A DNA stretch of 64,000 bases from CAUPWF01 sp044425815 (GTDB lineage: Bacteria > Bacillota > Clostridia > Lachnospirales > Lachnospiraceae). This document shows positions 36,105 to 45,792 of the stretch, in pieces. The notes beneath the pieces are model-generated. The model searched no databases and had not been told where the DNA came from. It was given only the letters and a program-made list of their open reading frames with translations. The stretch covers positions 18,354 through 82,353 of the forward strand of contig JAWXVA010000003.1 of assembly GCA_044425815.1 (NCBI GenBank). Direction: 5' to 3'. Within the stretch, counting starts at the first letter, position 1. Every line of letters starts with the position of its first letter. The translations under genes were made by a program, and so were the position numbers.

Positions 36105-37604
36105 TTAACGCTCCTTTTTTTCTAATATTTTTTCCACCATACTATGTACTGTAGCCACCTCTGAGACTTCATATGCTATCCCATACTGTTTTGCCATTGT
36201 AGCTGTTTGTTCTCCAATACAAATTCCCAAAACATTTGTTAAATTTGGTTGATTTTGCATAAAACTCTCCACTGTGGATGCACTTGTAAAGCATACTATG
36301 ATTTTTTCTTGTGTGATTTGTGCTACGCTTCCTTGATTAATCTGAGTAGTTTTATATAATTTCAGTTCTTTATACTTTATATTTTTCTTTTCTAATTGTT
36401 GAAGCAATTCATAATTTCCTTTTTCTGCTCGAAGAATCAGCACTTTGTCATTCTCTTCAATTTCTGGAATCAATTCCTCGGCGAGACTATATGCATTATA
36501 TGTCTTTGGTACGAAATCTGCTCGTACTCCGTAGCTTTTTAACACGGTAGCTGTGGAAGGTCCTACTGCTACGATTTTTGTATGGTACAAACATCTTGCG
36601 TCTTTCCCCATTTTCTCTAAATGCTCAAAAAATTGGATAACACCATTTTTACTTGTAAAGACAAGATACCTATACTCTGAAATACCATGAATTTCTTTTG
36701 TTAACGATTCTTCTACAGGCAATGGTTCTATTTGTATCATTGGTAAATCAAACACTTCTGCACCAAATGCTCTTAGCTCTTTTTGAAGTTGTTTTGCTGA
36801 ATTAGTAGGACTTGTCACTAGGATCCGTTCTCCATGTAGTGGTCGTGTTGTGAACCAATCAAATTCGTGTGATAACGCGCATACTTTTCCTACAATAATA
36901 ATAGAAGGCGATTGAAATTTCTCTTGCACTGCTTTCTCATAAATCGATTCGATTGTTGCAACTACTTTACGCTGATTCGAACGGGTTCCATTTTCTACTA
37001 ATGCTGCTGGCATTTTTCCTTCCATCCCTGCTTTGATTAACCCTTCACAAATTTCTTTCAAAGTGCTAATTCCCATCAGAAATATTAAAGTTCCTTTTGT
37101 CTGCACTAGACTATCAAAATCAACCTTCAATGCTTCATTTTTCTTTTGGTGTCCCGTAATCACATGAAAACTACTACAAAAATCTCTATGGGTGACGGGA
37201 ATCCCTGCAAAGGATGGTGCTGCAATAGCTGAAGTAATTCCTGGCACTACTTCATATGGAATCTTGTGCAGTAATAGTGTTTCTATTTCTTCACCACCTC
37301 GTCCAAATACGAAAGGGTCTCCACCTTTTAATCGAACCACCAAATTTCCCTCAAGCGCTTCTCTAACTAGGATTTGATTGATTTCTTCTTGCGGTATGCG
37401 ATGGTGATTATTTTCTTTCCCCACATTAATTAATTTCCTACCGCATGGTATTAATTCCATAATTTCCTGAGAAACTAAGCGATCAAAAACTACTACCTCT
37501 GCTTGTTCTAATAATTCTTTCGCTCGTAGTGTTAATAAGGATACTTCTCCAGGTCCAGCCCCTACTAGTGCCACGAACCCTACCTGACCTGTTGAATTAT
37601 TCAT
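36105..37604 (-). CDS. cobA-hemD: Uroporphyrinogen-III methyltransferase/synthase fusion CobA-HemD
   Basis: A 499-residue fusion. The N-terminal 245 residues are uroporphyrinogen-III C2/C7 methyltransferase (VGAGPGEVSLLTLRA, VVVFDRLVS, VRLKGGDPFVFGRGGEE, PGITSAIAAPS). The rest is uroporphyrinogen-III synthase (TRPLHGERILVTSPT, FTSKNGVIQFFE, VGPSTATVLKSYG, CFTSASTVESF). It links the tetrapyrrole trunk to precorrin-2. It overlaps hemC by 8 bases. Fusion is common in Clostridia. HemD domains are poorly conserved, but the arrangement is convincing. Confidence 0.95.
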   Translation of the reverse strand: MNNSTGQVGFVALVGAGPGEVSLLTLRAKELLEQAEVVVFDRLVSQEIMELIPCGRKLINVGKENNHHRIPQEEINQILVREALEGNLVVRLKGGDPFVFGRGGEEIETLLLHKIPYEVVPGITSAIAAPSFAGIPVTHRDFCSSFHVITGHQKKNEALKVDFDSLVQTKGTLIFLMGISTLKEICEGLIKAGMEGKMPAALVENGTRSNQRKVVATIESIYEKAVQEKFQSPSIIIVGKVCALSHEFDWFTTRPLHGERILVTSPTNSAKQLQKELRAFGAEVFDLPMIQIEPLPVEESLTKEIHGISEYRYLVFTSKNGVIQFFEHLEKMGKDARCLYHTKIVAVGPSTATVLKSYGVRADFVPKTYNAYSLAEELIPEIEENDKVLILRAEKGNYELLQQLEKKNIKYKELKLYKTTQINQGSVAQITQEKIIVCFTSASTVESFMQNQPNLTNVLGICIGEQTATMAKQYGIAYEVSEVATVHSMVEKILEKKER

Positions 37605-38517
37605 ACGACTCTGTTCCTTTCAATCGCTCTTTTTTATCTATTTCATCTAAGATACTCTGTGCTAATGTTTTCCCTAGCGTCTCTGCTTCCTCTAATGTCC
37701 CTTTTATTTGTTTGATTAGAAGCTCATTCGTATCACTTTGGAATAGACCAGTTAATAACAATTCACCTGCTTCTATCACCCCATAGGCAGCAGTTGGTGT
37801 ACTGCAACCTCCATCTAATTTACGTACAAAAGCTCGTTCTGCCTTGGTTACAATATACACACTTGGATCATGAAAATGCTGTAGGTAACTGTAATCTTGA
37901 CCAGCTCTTCCTTGTACAGCTAGTACACCTTGACCTGCAGATGGTATGATCTCTTCCACCGAAAAATATTCAGAAATACGGTCTTCTAATCCACTTCTTT
38001 TTATTCCTGCTGCAGCAAGAACAATCGCATCGAATTCACCTTCATCTAATTTCTTAAATCGTGAGACAAGATTTCCTCGAATTGGTTTGATATTCTGATA
38101 GCCTAATTTCTCTAATTGTACTTGACGACGCTTGCTAGATGTTCCTACCAAAAGGCTCTTTTTATCCAACTGGTCTGCATCGATGTTCTCCTTATTTAGA
38201 ATCAGCACATCCCTTGGGTCTTCCCTCCTTGATACAGCAACGATCGGTAATTCTGGATTCTCATCCATAGGCATATCTTTGAAGCTATGAACAGTAATGT
38301 CCACCATATCCTTCTGAAGTGCCTCATCTAATTCTTTAACAAACAACCCTTTTCCGCCAATTTTATCTAAGGTTACATCTAATATTTTATCTCCTGTCGT
38401 TTTCATTGGTATAATTTCTATCTCAATGCTACTGTCGTATTGTTTGATATTTTCTACCACAATTTCTGTCTGAATCATAGCTAATTTGCTATCTCTTGTA
38501 CCTACTCTAATCTTCAT
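37597..38517 (-). CDS. hemC: Hydroxymethylbilane synthase HemC
   Basis: HemC joins four porphobilinogen units. The 306-residue protein starts RVGTRDSKLAMIQTE, contains KTTGDKILDVTLDKIGGKGLF, HSFKDMPM, TSSKRRQVQL and the cofactor Cys in LDGGCSTPTAAYG. Length is standard. It overlaps the cbiJ-sirC stop by 4 bases. hemA, hemL and hemB, which supply its substrate, are not in the window. Confidence 0.96.
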   Translation of the reverse strand: MKIRVGTRDSKLAMIQTEIVVENIKQYDSSIEIEIIPMKTTGDKILDVTLDKIGGKGLFVKELDEALQKDMVDITVHSFKDMPMDENPELPIVAVSRREDPRDVLILNKENIDADQLDKKSLLVGTSSKRRQVQLEKLGYQNIKPIRGNLVSRFKKLDEGEFDAIVLAAAGIKRSGLEDRISEYFSVEEIIPSAGQGVLAVQGRAGQDYSYLQHFHDPSVYIVTKAERAFVRKLDGGCSTPTAAYGVIEAGELLLTGLFQSDTNELLIKQIKGTLEEAETLGKTLAQSILDEIDKKERLKGTESYE

Positions 38518-39719
38518 AATATGTCCCTAATAGCCTCTACTGTATTTTTCACTACATTATGTTTATCTCCATCTTTCGAGACAATTCCTCCTATCAAATC
38601 ATGATTGTCAAAAAGTGCTGGAAAATAAAAATCACATTGTTTTGGATTGTCACACACATTTACCAGAATTCCGCGCTTTTTACACGCTTGATAAATTGCA
38701 TCGTTTACCATCCTATCATTCGTTGCTGCTATAACAATATCACAATGTTCTAAGTGTTCTTCTTTAAATTCTGATTGAATATACTGCACATGATCCGCTT
38801 CCAAAGCATCCCTTTCTTGTGCGACTACTTTTAGTGAACATGCGAATGAAGCAAGTTTCTCTATTCTACGCATGCCAACTTTACCTGCACCAACCACTAA
38901 TACTTGTTTCCCTTTCATATCAAGAAATAGAGGGAATACCTTGCATTTCTCGTTATTCGTTTGGATGTGGAGTTCTTGTAGAAAAAATTGTTTCACTTCT
39001 TCTAATGTCAGTCCTTGTTCTACTGTTGGTCTCCCAACTGTTAGCAAGGTAGCTCCTGTAATCTTTGCTGCTTGAAATTTCTCTGGGAATCCACCATTTC
39101 CGCCTGTATCTTTGCTCACTACATACTTGATTTGAGCTCTTCGCATCATAGCTACATTCATCTCGATTGAAAATGGTCCTTGCATACAGATAATATTGGA
39201 TGGTTGAAATCCTAAGTGAATCGCTTTTTCTAGTGATTCCATCGCCGGCAATATTCTAGGGTATACTCTAGATTCATACGCTTTTATCTGTTGAAAATGA
39301 TGCAAATCTTTGCTTCCTGTAGTCAACAAAATGTTACCTGTTTTATTCGATAAATATTCACAGAGTGTGATGATATTATCAAAACGTATTCCTTGTTCTT
39401 TTGCACTTTCTCTGACGATTCTAATTTTCTTTGGACGCTTGTCCTTTAATGTTTCATACGCTGTGTTGATATTTTCGCTTACCACTTGCGCATACGGATG
39501 ACTTGCATCTACAACATAATCATACTGGGCAATTAAATCTCGTATTTCTTGTGCTTCTAACCTACCTTCCAGTACATTTAACCCTGTGATATTTTCTATA
39601 CAGAAGCTTCCATATTTTGTTGCTACACAAGCTGTAGTCTCTATATGATTTTGGCATAAATATTCGCAGATTTCTCTTCCTTCTTGTGTCCCTGCAAATA
39701 CAATTACTCTTTTATTCAT
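38514..39719 (-). CDS. Fusion of precorrin-6A reductase (CbiJ) and precorrin-2 dehydrogenase (SirC/Met8-type)
   Basis: Two enzymes in 401 residues. The first 250 match CbiJ/CobK: VIVFAGTQEGREICEYL, VVDASHPYA, VYPRILPAM and SKDTGGNGGFPEK. The rest (about 255-401) matches the siroheme synthase N-terminal domain: FPLFLDMKGKQVLVVGAGKVGMRRIEKL, NVCDNPKQCDFYFPAL. The second enzyme makes sirohydrochlorin, the CbiX substrate; the first reduces cobalt-precorrin-6A several steps later. Adjacent pathway use makes the fusion sensible. It overlaps cbiH by 8 bases. Confidence 0.9.
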   Translation of the reverse strand: MNKRVIVFAGTQEGREICEYLCQNHIETTACVATKYGSFCIENITGLNVLEGRLEAQEIRDLIAQYDYVVDASHPYAQVVSENINTAYETLKDKRPKKIRIVRESAKEQGIRFDNIITLCEYLSNKTGNILLTTGSKDLHHFQQIKAYESRVYPRILPAMESLEKAIHLGFQPSNIICMQGPFSIEMNVAMMRRAQIKYVVSKDTGGNGGFPEKFQAAKITGATLLTVGRPTVEQGLTLEEVKQFFLQELHIQTNNEKCKVFPLFLDMKGKQVLVVGAGKVGMRRIEKLASFACSLKVVAQERDALEADHVQYIQSEFKEEHLEHCDIVIAATNDRMVNDAIYQACKKRGILVNVCDNPKQCDFYFPALFDNHDLIGGIVSKDGDKHNVVKNTVEAIRDIL

Positions 39720-40443
39720 GAATCCGATACCCTCTAGGTGTTACTAATTTCCCTTGAATCACTTTCGTTGTTTCATTTCCTATAATGACAGTGGTAAACA
39801 TGTCTACCTTCTCTTCTTTCAACTCAGACAATGTCAGTATCTTGTGACCTTGTCCCTCTCTTCCTATATTACGCACATAACCACACATCGTATCATCTGC
39901 AATATTTCTCATGATGATTTGACATGCTTTTTCTAAGAAATCATGCCTTTTTTTACTACTAGGATTATATAAAACAATTGTAAATCCAGCCTGTGATGCT
40001 AAATCCAACCGTTTCTCGATTTTTTCCCAAGGTGTTAATAAATTACTCAATGAAATCACTGCGAAGTCATGCGTAAGTGGAGCACCTAATACTGCCGACG
40101 CACTCGTTGCTGCCGTAATTCCAGATACCACTTCAATCTCTGTATCCACATTTAATTCTTCACAGATTTCTATTACTAGCGATGCCATACCATATACTCC
40201 TGCATCACCGCTAGAAACCATCGTAACAATTTTTCCTTCCCTTGCTTCCATCACTGCCATTTTGCAACGCTCTACTTCTTTCATCATTGCTGTAGAAATG
40301 ATTTCCTTTCCTTTGATTAGCTCTTGTATCAAGTCAATATAAACCGTATATCCGACAATAACTTCTGATGCTTCAATGGAATCCAATGCTTTCTGAGTCA
40401 TTTGTGATTGTTCCCCTGGACCCAATCCTACTATATATATCAT
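39712..40443 (-). CDS. cbiH: Cobalt-precorrin-3B C17-methyltransferase CbiH
   Basis: CbiH methylates C17 and contracts the ring. The 243-residue SAM-dependent tetrapyrrole methylase has IYIVGLGPGEQSQMTQKAL at the start, IVGYTVYIDLI, MVSSGDAGVYGMASLV, PGITAATSASAVLGAPLTHDF (as consecutive motifs) and VLYNPSSKKR. These features separate it from CbiL and CbiF. It lies 19 bases after cbiG. Confidence 0.95.
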   Translation of the reverse strand: MIYIVGLGPGEQSQMTQKALDSIEASEVIVGYTVYIDLIQELIKGKEIISTAMMKEVERCKMAVMEAREGKIVTMVSSGDAGVYGMASLVIEICEELNVDTEIEVVSGITAATSASAVLGAPLTHDFAVISLSNLLTPWEKIEKRLDLASQAGFTIVLYNPSSKKRHDFLEKACQIIMRNIADDTMCGYVRNIGREGQGHKILTLSELKEEKVDMFTTVIIGNETTKVIQGKLVTPRGYRIHE

Positions 40444-40462
40444 CGTGCTACTCCCTTTCTTC

Positions 40463-41464
40463 TTACCATTCTATCGTACAACAACACTTTACACATACGG
40501 CCATTGTCATTGCGTTTATGATTGTTTTTTGTATGGTTAATTCCTTCGCACCACTCGCTACTATTGCACTTCTTTCACACACATTATCCACCCCAGTGAT
40601 GGATTCAACGAATTCTGATTTCGAGAATTCTCCTTCTATATTCTTTAGTTCTTCTGCTGAATACGTAAGAAATTCTATCCCAAATTTCTTTGTAAAATGC
40701 AAGATTGCTTCTTCTTTTGACTTCAAGTCAATACTAGCAACTGCTGATACCAAGTGTAACGGAATCTGATTCTTTTCCAGTAATTCTAATAATTGACGCT
40801 CGAATAGCTGCGAATCTATACCTTTTCTACAGCCTATCCCAAGTACATATTTCTTTGGTGTCATCCATAGCGTCTGTTCAAAAACGCTCTTATAAGTTTC
40901 AGAAATCAAGATTCCTATCTTTCTATCTCTCTTATATGTCTCTTCTATAAAATCTGGTAAATTATGAATAGGATAGTCTGATACAACACCTACCTTTTCT
41001 CCTGCTAGCATTGCGGAAGAAATGCATTTGATGCGGTCTACATTCTGAATAAATAGTTGCTGTTTCTTTGCCCATACATCTACCGCAAACACATGATTAA
41101 TATCTGTAGCTGTAGTGATAACTGGGGTTGCAGATATCACTTCGGCAAGTGTTTCTCCATACGCATTAGCGCCTCCAAGGTGTCCCGATAGAATAGGTAT
41201 CACAAACTGCCCCAATTCATCCACCACCAATACAGCAGGATCCCGATCCTTCTCTTCTACAAATGGTGTGATTCCCCGAACGGCAATCCCCACTGCACCT
41301 ACGAATATTAATAAGTTATTCTGTTTAAACCACTCTCCGACCTGCTCTCGCAAGCGTTTTGTTTTATAGTCTTGAATTTGAATGGCACCAGAATATTCTC
41401 TAGCTATTCGCCCTGCCAATTCATGCCCTTTCGCACTAAAACTAAATATTACAATCGTATTCAT
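40463..41464 (-). CDS. cbiG: Cobalt-precorrin-5A hydrolase CbiG
   Basis: CbiG opens the delta-lactone and releases acetaldehyde. The 333-residue protein shows the N-terminal and middle domains (FVGAVGIAVRGITPFVE, DELGQFVIPILSGHLGGAN) and the C-terminal cobalamin-synthesis domain (YVLGIGCRKGIDSQLFE, SAVASIDLKSKEEAIL). Near the end is a Cys-rich piece, CVKCCCTIEW, which is not typical and has no known role. It is 22 bases after cbiF. Confidence 0.94.
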   Translation of the reverse strand: MNTIVIFSFSAKGHELAGRIAREYSGAIQIQDYKTKRLREQVGEWFKQNNLLIFVGAVGIAVRGITPFVEEKDRDPAVLVVDELGQFVIPILSGHLGGANAYGETLAEVISATPVITTATDINHVFAVDVWAKKQQLFIQNVDRIKCISSAMLAGEKVGVVSDYPIHNLPDFIEETYKRDRKIGILISETYKSVFEQTLWMTPKKYVLGIGCRKGIDSQLFERQLLELLEKNQIPLHLVSAVASIDLKSKEEAILHFTKKFGIEFLTYSAEELKNIEGEFSKSEFVESITGVDNVCERSAIVASGAKELTIQKTIINAMTMAVCVKCCCTIEW

Positions 41465-41486
41465 TATATTTCCTCATACACCGTGT

Positions 41487-42239
41487 TTATCTTCCAGTTC
41501 TAAATTCATGGGTAAAACTTTCATCGTATAATTTTGATAACTCGTATTCATTTCCTAATATGTCACCAATCACAATCAGTGCTGTCTTCGTGATATGATG
41601 TTCTTTTGCACAGGCTTCTAATTCACCTATCGTTGTGCGATACACGCGTTCGTCTGGCCAAGTTGCTTTGTACACAATGGCTGCCTTTGTACACTCCTTG
41701 TATCCACCTGCTAAGAGCTCTACAACTAATTCTTTAATCAAAGATGAAGTTAAAAATAATACCATCGTTGCTTGGTGAGATGCCAGCAACCGTATCTTCT
41801 CTTTTTCTGGAACAGGGGTTCTACCTTCCATCCTTGTAAGAATGACGGTTTGACTCACAGCTGGTAACGTATATTCTACTTTAAGCGTTGCCGCTGCTCC
41901 ACAGAAAGAACTAACACCTGGCACGACTTCATACTCCAACCCAAACGCATTCAATCGATCCATTTGCTCTCGAATTGCTCCATAGATACTTGGATCTCCT
42001 GTGTGTAAACGTACGATAATCTTATCTTCCCCATCATCATTCTTTAGCACTTCCATGACTTCCTCTAATGTCATGCTTGCACTATTATGTATCTGACAGT
42101 TGGATTTACATGCTGTTAATAACTCTGGATTCACTAAAGAACCTGCATATATAACCGTATCTGCCTCTTTCAGTAGATTTGCTCCTTTTACAGTAATTAA
42201 ATCGACTGCTCCTGGTCCTGCTCCGATAAAATAAATCAT
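41487..42239 (-). CDS. cbiF: Cobalt-precorrin-4 C11-methyltransferase CbiF
   Basis: CbiF methylates C11. The 250-residue tetrapyrrole methylase has IYFIGAGPGAVDLITVKGA, VIYAGSLVNPELL, RLHTGDPSIYGAIREQ and the long family motif beginning PGVSSFCGAAA, plus MEGRTPVPE, a CbiF/CobM marker. It overlaps cbiL by 4 bases (ATGA). Confidence 0.95.
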   Translation of the reverse strand: MIYFIGAGPGAVDLITVKGANLLKEADTVIYAGSLVNPELLTACKSNCQIHNSASMTLEEVMEVLKNDDGEDKIIVRLHTGDPSIYGAIREQMDRLNAFGLEYEVVPGVSSFCGAAATLKVEYTLPAVSQTVILTRMEGRTPVPEKEKIRLLASHQATMVLFLTSSLIKELVVELLAGGYKECTKAAIVYKATWPDERVYRTTIGELEACAKEHHITKTALIVIGDILGNEYELSKLYDESFTHEFRTGR

Positions 42240-42925
42240 GCTTGTCCTCCGTTTTCTCTTACTATAACGACTGAAAAATAACTACTTTCTTCTACTTCTT
42301 CTAAATTCGTATAAATCTTTTCGGTATCCATGCAACAGCATTCAACCATTTTTGCGTGCTGTATGAGTTCTTTCTCTTTCAACAGCTCAATAACTGGACC
42401 CAATTGTTTTCCACTTTTCATCAAAACTTTATTTCCATCTAATCCCAGTAGCGCCTCTGTATTTTCATACGATGCTGGAATAATATGCAGTGCTTCCTCT
42501 CTATCACAAAGCGATATATTCAATCTTGCTGCTACGGCACAAAAAGAAGGGATTCCATTAATAATAGTAGCTTGATATCCTCGTTCTAACACCATACGAT
42601 GCAGATACATATAGGTTGAATAAATAGTCGGATCTCCCAATGTGATAAACGCTAAATTATATCCGTTTTCTAATTCTTCGCAGATAATATCACAAGCTAT
42701 TTTATGTGCTTTTGTTAAGGCTTCTTCATTTCTCGTCATAGGTAAATGACAAAATACCTTCTCTTTCTCTTGAATGTAATCTTCCACGATTTTTAGTGCT
42801 GTTTTTTCTCCACCCATATCTGGGACGATGATTTTATCTGCATTCTGCAACGTTTCCACCGCCATTAACGTTAATAACTTCTTATCTCCAGGTCCTACTC
42901 CTACTCCATACAATGTTCCACGCAT
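42236..42925 (-). CDS. cbiL: Cobalt-precorrin-2 C20-methyltransferase CbiL
   Basis: CbiL methylates C20 of cobalt-factor/precorrin-2. The 229-residue protein has GTLYGVGVGPGDKKLLTL at the start, VFCHLPMTR, FITLGDPTIYSTYMYL and NGIPSFCAVAARLN. These are specific to the CbiL/CobI branch. A CTATT-rich gap of 35 bases separates it from cbiD. Confidence 0.95.
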   Translation of the reverse strand: MRGTLYGVGVGPGDKKLLTLMAVETLQNADKIIVPDMGGEKTALKIVEDYIQEKEKVFCHLPMTRNEEALTKAHKIACDIICEELENGYNLAFITLGDPTIYSTYMYLHRMVLERGYQATIINGIPSFCAVAARLNISLCDREEALHIIPASYENTEALLGLDGNKVLMKSGKQLGPVIELLKEKELIQHAKMVECCCMDTEKIYTNLEEVEESSYFSVVIVRENGGQA

Positions 42926-42960
42926 GCTATTTCTCCTTATTTATCATCATTTAGACTACA

Positions 42961-44148
42961 CTAATGTACATCTTCCTGATGCTTGATTTGTTCTATAAAT
43001 CGTCTCGCTTCTGGACTCTCAATTAGGATTCCATAACGATTAGAAAAACCTATAAATTCTATTTGCATCTCTTGTTTCACTCGATATGCTACATGAAACG
43101 CAATTTTTTCTTGAATGCGCTTATAAATTTCTCGCTCCAATCCTGTTCTTGAGATAATTTCATGCATATCATCTACTGAAACAGTATCTTCAAGCTCTTT
43201 CAAATAGTCTAATTTCACTCCACACATCGCACTATGTGCAATCATAATTTCATGCCGCCCATCGGTCACTTTAGAATGCGTATTCGTTGTTCCCGCCGCT
43301 AATTTTATCATTTTCCCTATGTGACCAACTACTAATACTTTTTTAAATCCACAATATACTGCATGATCCAGAAATTCTCCCAGATAATTCGAATATTTCA
43401 CCGCTTGATTCATATCAAGATTCAGAAATTCTCGTGCGAAATCTATCCCATAATTTCCTGGAGAAGCTAGTAATATTTTATTTCTATCTTGTTGGTTCAT
43501 TTCGATTTTGATTGTTTCAATAAGTGCAGATTCACTCATAGGTTCAACTACACCACTTGTGCCAAGAATCGAAATGCCTCCGAGTATTCCCAGTCTCTCG
43601 TTGAATGTTTTTTTCGCAATCTTCTCACCTTCTGGAGCCCAAATCATTACACTTAATCCGCCTTTGTACCCTGCAAGATCCATTTCCTCTAATACGGCAT
43701 GTTCTATCATTTTTCTAGGAACCTGGTTGATAGCCGCGGTTCCAACCTCACAAGATAATCCTCGTTTAGTGACTTTACCAATCCCTTCTCCCCCATCTAT
43801 TATTACAAGGTTCGTATGGAACCCTTGGTTCTGTTCTATTTTACATTTCTCTATCCTTAATTTTTCTACCGTTGCATAAATAAGCATCCCGTCTGTGACA
43901 TCTGGGTCATCTCCACTATATTTTCTCACAGCACAAGTTGCTTTTGTTACTTCTAATTCCCCTTCCAATTTCCCTTCTAATATTCCAATATCAAAGGTAA
44001 TTCCAGCGGGAACCTCTAGATTTATTGTTTGCACGAAGGATCCTGTAAAAATAGCTTTAGCAGCCGCTTTCGCCGCTGCTGTTGCACAACTTCCAGTTGT
44101 ATAACCAATTTTCAACTTTTTTCCTTGCTTTACAATAAAATCCCTCAT
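42961..44148 (-). CDS. cbiD: Cobalt-precorrin-5B C1-methyltransferase CbiD
   Basis: CbiD methylates C1 in the anaerobic route. The 395-residue protein has GYTTGSCATAAAKAAAKA near 15-32, KYSGDDPDVTDG, GGEGIGKVTKRGLS, SISILGTSG-type GGISILGTSGVVEPMS, and ASPGNYGIDFA and GHIGKMIKLAAG in the second half. CbiD is found only in cobalt-early pathways, so it identifies the oxygen-independent route. An AGAGGAA site precedes the ATG. Confidence 0.96.
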   Translation of the reverse strand: MRDFIVKQGKKLKIGYTTGSCATAAAKAAAKAIFTGSFVQTINLEVPAGITFDIGILEGKLEGELEVTKATCAVRKYSGDDPDVTDGMLIYATVEKLRIEKCKIEQNQGFHTNLVIIDGGEGIGKVTKRGLSCEVGTAAINQVPRKMIEHAVLEEMDLAGYKGGLSVMIWAPEGEKIAKKTFNERLGILGGISILGTSGVVEPMSESALIETIKIEMNQQDRNKILLASPGNYGIDFAREFLNLDMNQAVKYSNYLGEFLDHAVYCGFKKVLVVGHIGKMIKLAAGTTNTHSKVTDGRHEIMIAHSAMCGVKLDYLKELEDTVSVDDMHEIISRTGLEREIYKRIQEKIAFHVAYRVKQEMQIEFIGFSNRYGILIESPEARRFIEQIKHQEDVH

Positions 44149-44167
44149 TTGTATTCCTCTTTTTTAA

Positions 44168-45010
44168 TTAACAGCATTCTTCTATACACTGTGTTAACTC
44201 TTGCATAGACCTTGGTTGTTCAATCGTAGAATCTAAGATTCCTTTTTTTTGTAGTCTCTTGAATATCTGAATCACCATTGGTTGTTCTAGATTACACTGC
44301 TGTAACAAGGCTACATCCTCAAATACTTCTAGTGGATTTCCTGCTTTTAACAACATCCCCTCATGGAATAATAATACGGTATCTGCCCACTGTAGTGCAT
44401 AGTCTACATCGTGAATCGCCATCATTACTGTGGTGCCTTGCTCAGATACTTGATTGATTAAACGCTTTACCATCGTTGTATGTTTCGGATCCAAGGCCGC
44501 TGTAGGTTCATCTAAAATCATCACTTCTGGATTCATTACTAAAATATCGGCAATCGATACTTGCTTTTTCTGCCCAACGCTTAATGCATGGGTTGGTTGC
44601 TGTCGAAATGGCGTGATTTCTAATTCTCTTATGACTTGTTCGACTTTCCCTCTTGCTGTCTCCTCGTCTACCCCCATATTCAATATCCCAAATGAAATTT
44701 CTTGATAAACACTAGCAGAAAACAATTGAATATCTGGATCTTGGAACACAATTCCAATCTTACTTCTTAGATTCAACAGTCCTTTCTTCGAATACTCAAT
44801 CGGCTGTCCATGAAAGTACAGTACGCCACTTGATGGTCGATTAATTCCATTACAACACAAGAAAAATGTGGATTTTCCAGAACCATTGGCTCCCATCACG
44901 GCAACTTTTTCACCCTTTTTGATTTCTAATGTTAACTGGTTCAACGCATTTCTATTATCATTATCATAAGAATAACAGAGCTTCTCTGCTTTAATAATTA
45001 CTTCTTCCAC
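44168..45010 (-). CDS. cbiO: Cobalt ECF transporter ATPase CbiO
   Basis: CbiO powers cobalt uptake with CbiMNQ. The 280-residue ATPase has Walker A GANGSGKST near 39-47, a Q-loop FQDPDIQLFSASV, a signature LSVGQKKQVSIA (Val instead of the usual Gly in LSGGQ, seen in this family), Walker B MILDEPTAALD and the switch His in MMAIHDVDYALQW. The C-terminal 50 residues are a small accessory domain. It begins 2 bases after cbiQ. Confidence 0.95.
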   Translation of the reverse strand: MEEVIIKAEKLCYSYDNDNRNALNQLTLEIKKGEKVAVMGANGSGKSTFFLCCNGINRPSSGVLYFHGQPIEYSKKGLLNLRSKIGIVFQDPDIQLFSASVYQEISFGILNMGVDEETARGKVEQVIRELEITPFRQQPTHALSVGQKKQVSIADILVMNPEVMILDEPTAALDPKHTTMVKRLINQVSEQGTTVMMAIHDVDYALQWADTVLLFHEGMLLKAGNPLEVFEDVALLQQCNLEQPMVIQIFKRLQKKGILDSTIEQPRSMQELTQCIEECC

Positions 45011-45012
45011 TA

Positions 45013-45792
45013 TTAGAACACTCCCATCTTCACTATGATTCCAAGACCTATCAGTACTATCTCGAACATAACTATCAGCATTGTGACCCTATGATTTGGC
45101 GGATTACTCTCATTTAGCACACCTAATTTCCCATTGTATCCACGAGACTCTATCGCATCAAATTGTTGGTTCGACTTCTTAATTGCTCGAATAAATAAGA
45201 TACTCACAAGTTGTGCAAATGAGCGCACGGATGTTTTGTAATCTTTATTTCCTAATCTTGCACGTTGTGCTATCCCTATGTTTGCTGCAACCTCTAATAA
45301 AATAAATATATATCGATACATAAGCATCATTAATTCCACAAATAAGCTAGGAACCTTCCATTGTTGCATCACTTTGAGTATCTCTGTCATAGGTGTTGTA
45401 AATGACACGAAATACAAACAAGTTACACTAGCAAGTGCAGTTAGTATTAATCGCCCTGCAAATCGTAAAACTTCTACACTACAAGTGATATACATATTAT
45501 GCATAGGTATGGCAAAAGCATCCATCGGTGTATGGGCGAAATTAGTAATCATTGCAAGGGTACTAAGAATCAAAAACACCAAGGGTATCTTCAAATAATA
45601 TAGAAAGCGGGCAAAAGACATCCCACTTTTTTCTATAATCAAATAGGTGTTTATAGACAAAACTACTAGTGCCACGATACTCAATTGGCTTGCTACACAC
45701 AAAAAAAGCGTCGTAACTGCATAAAGTATTTTCTGCTCTGTGTTCGAATATCTCAAGTTAGAATTATAGCATATTTTGTCTATTGATAACAT
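45013..45792 (-). CDS. cbiQ: Cobalt ECF transporter transmembrane subunit CbiQ
   Basis: CbiQ is the coupling subunit. The 259-residue protein begins MLSIDKICYNSNLRYSN, has about six membrane segments, and contains the CbiO-contact motif region RARLGNKDYKTSVRSFAQLV and the family end AIESRGYNGKLG. Its ATG overlaps the cbiN stop as TAATG. Family and position in cbiMNQO agree. Confidence 0.95.
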   Translation of the reverse strand: MLSIDKICYNSNLRYSNTEQKILYAVTTLFLCVASQLSIVALVVLSINTYLIIEKSGMSFARFLYYLKIPLVFLILSTLAMITNFAHTPMDAFAIPMHNMYITCSVEVLRFAGRLILTALASVTCLYFVSFTTPMTEILKVMQQWKVPSLFVELMMLMYRYIFILLEVAANIGIAQRARLGNKDYKTSVRSFAQLVSILFIRAIKKSNQQFDAIESRGYNGKLGVLNESNPPNHRVTMLIVMFEIVLIGLGIIVKMGVF

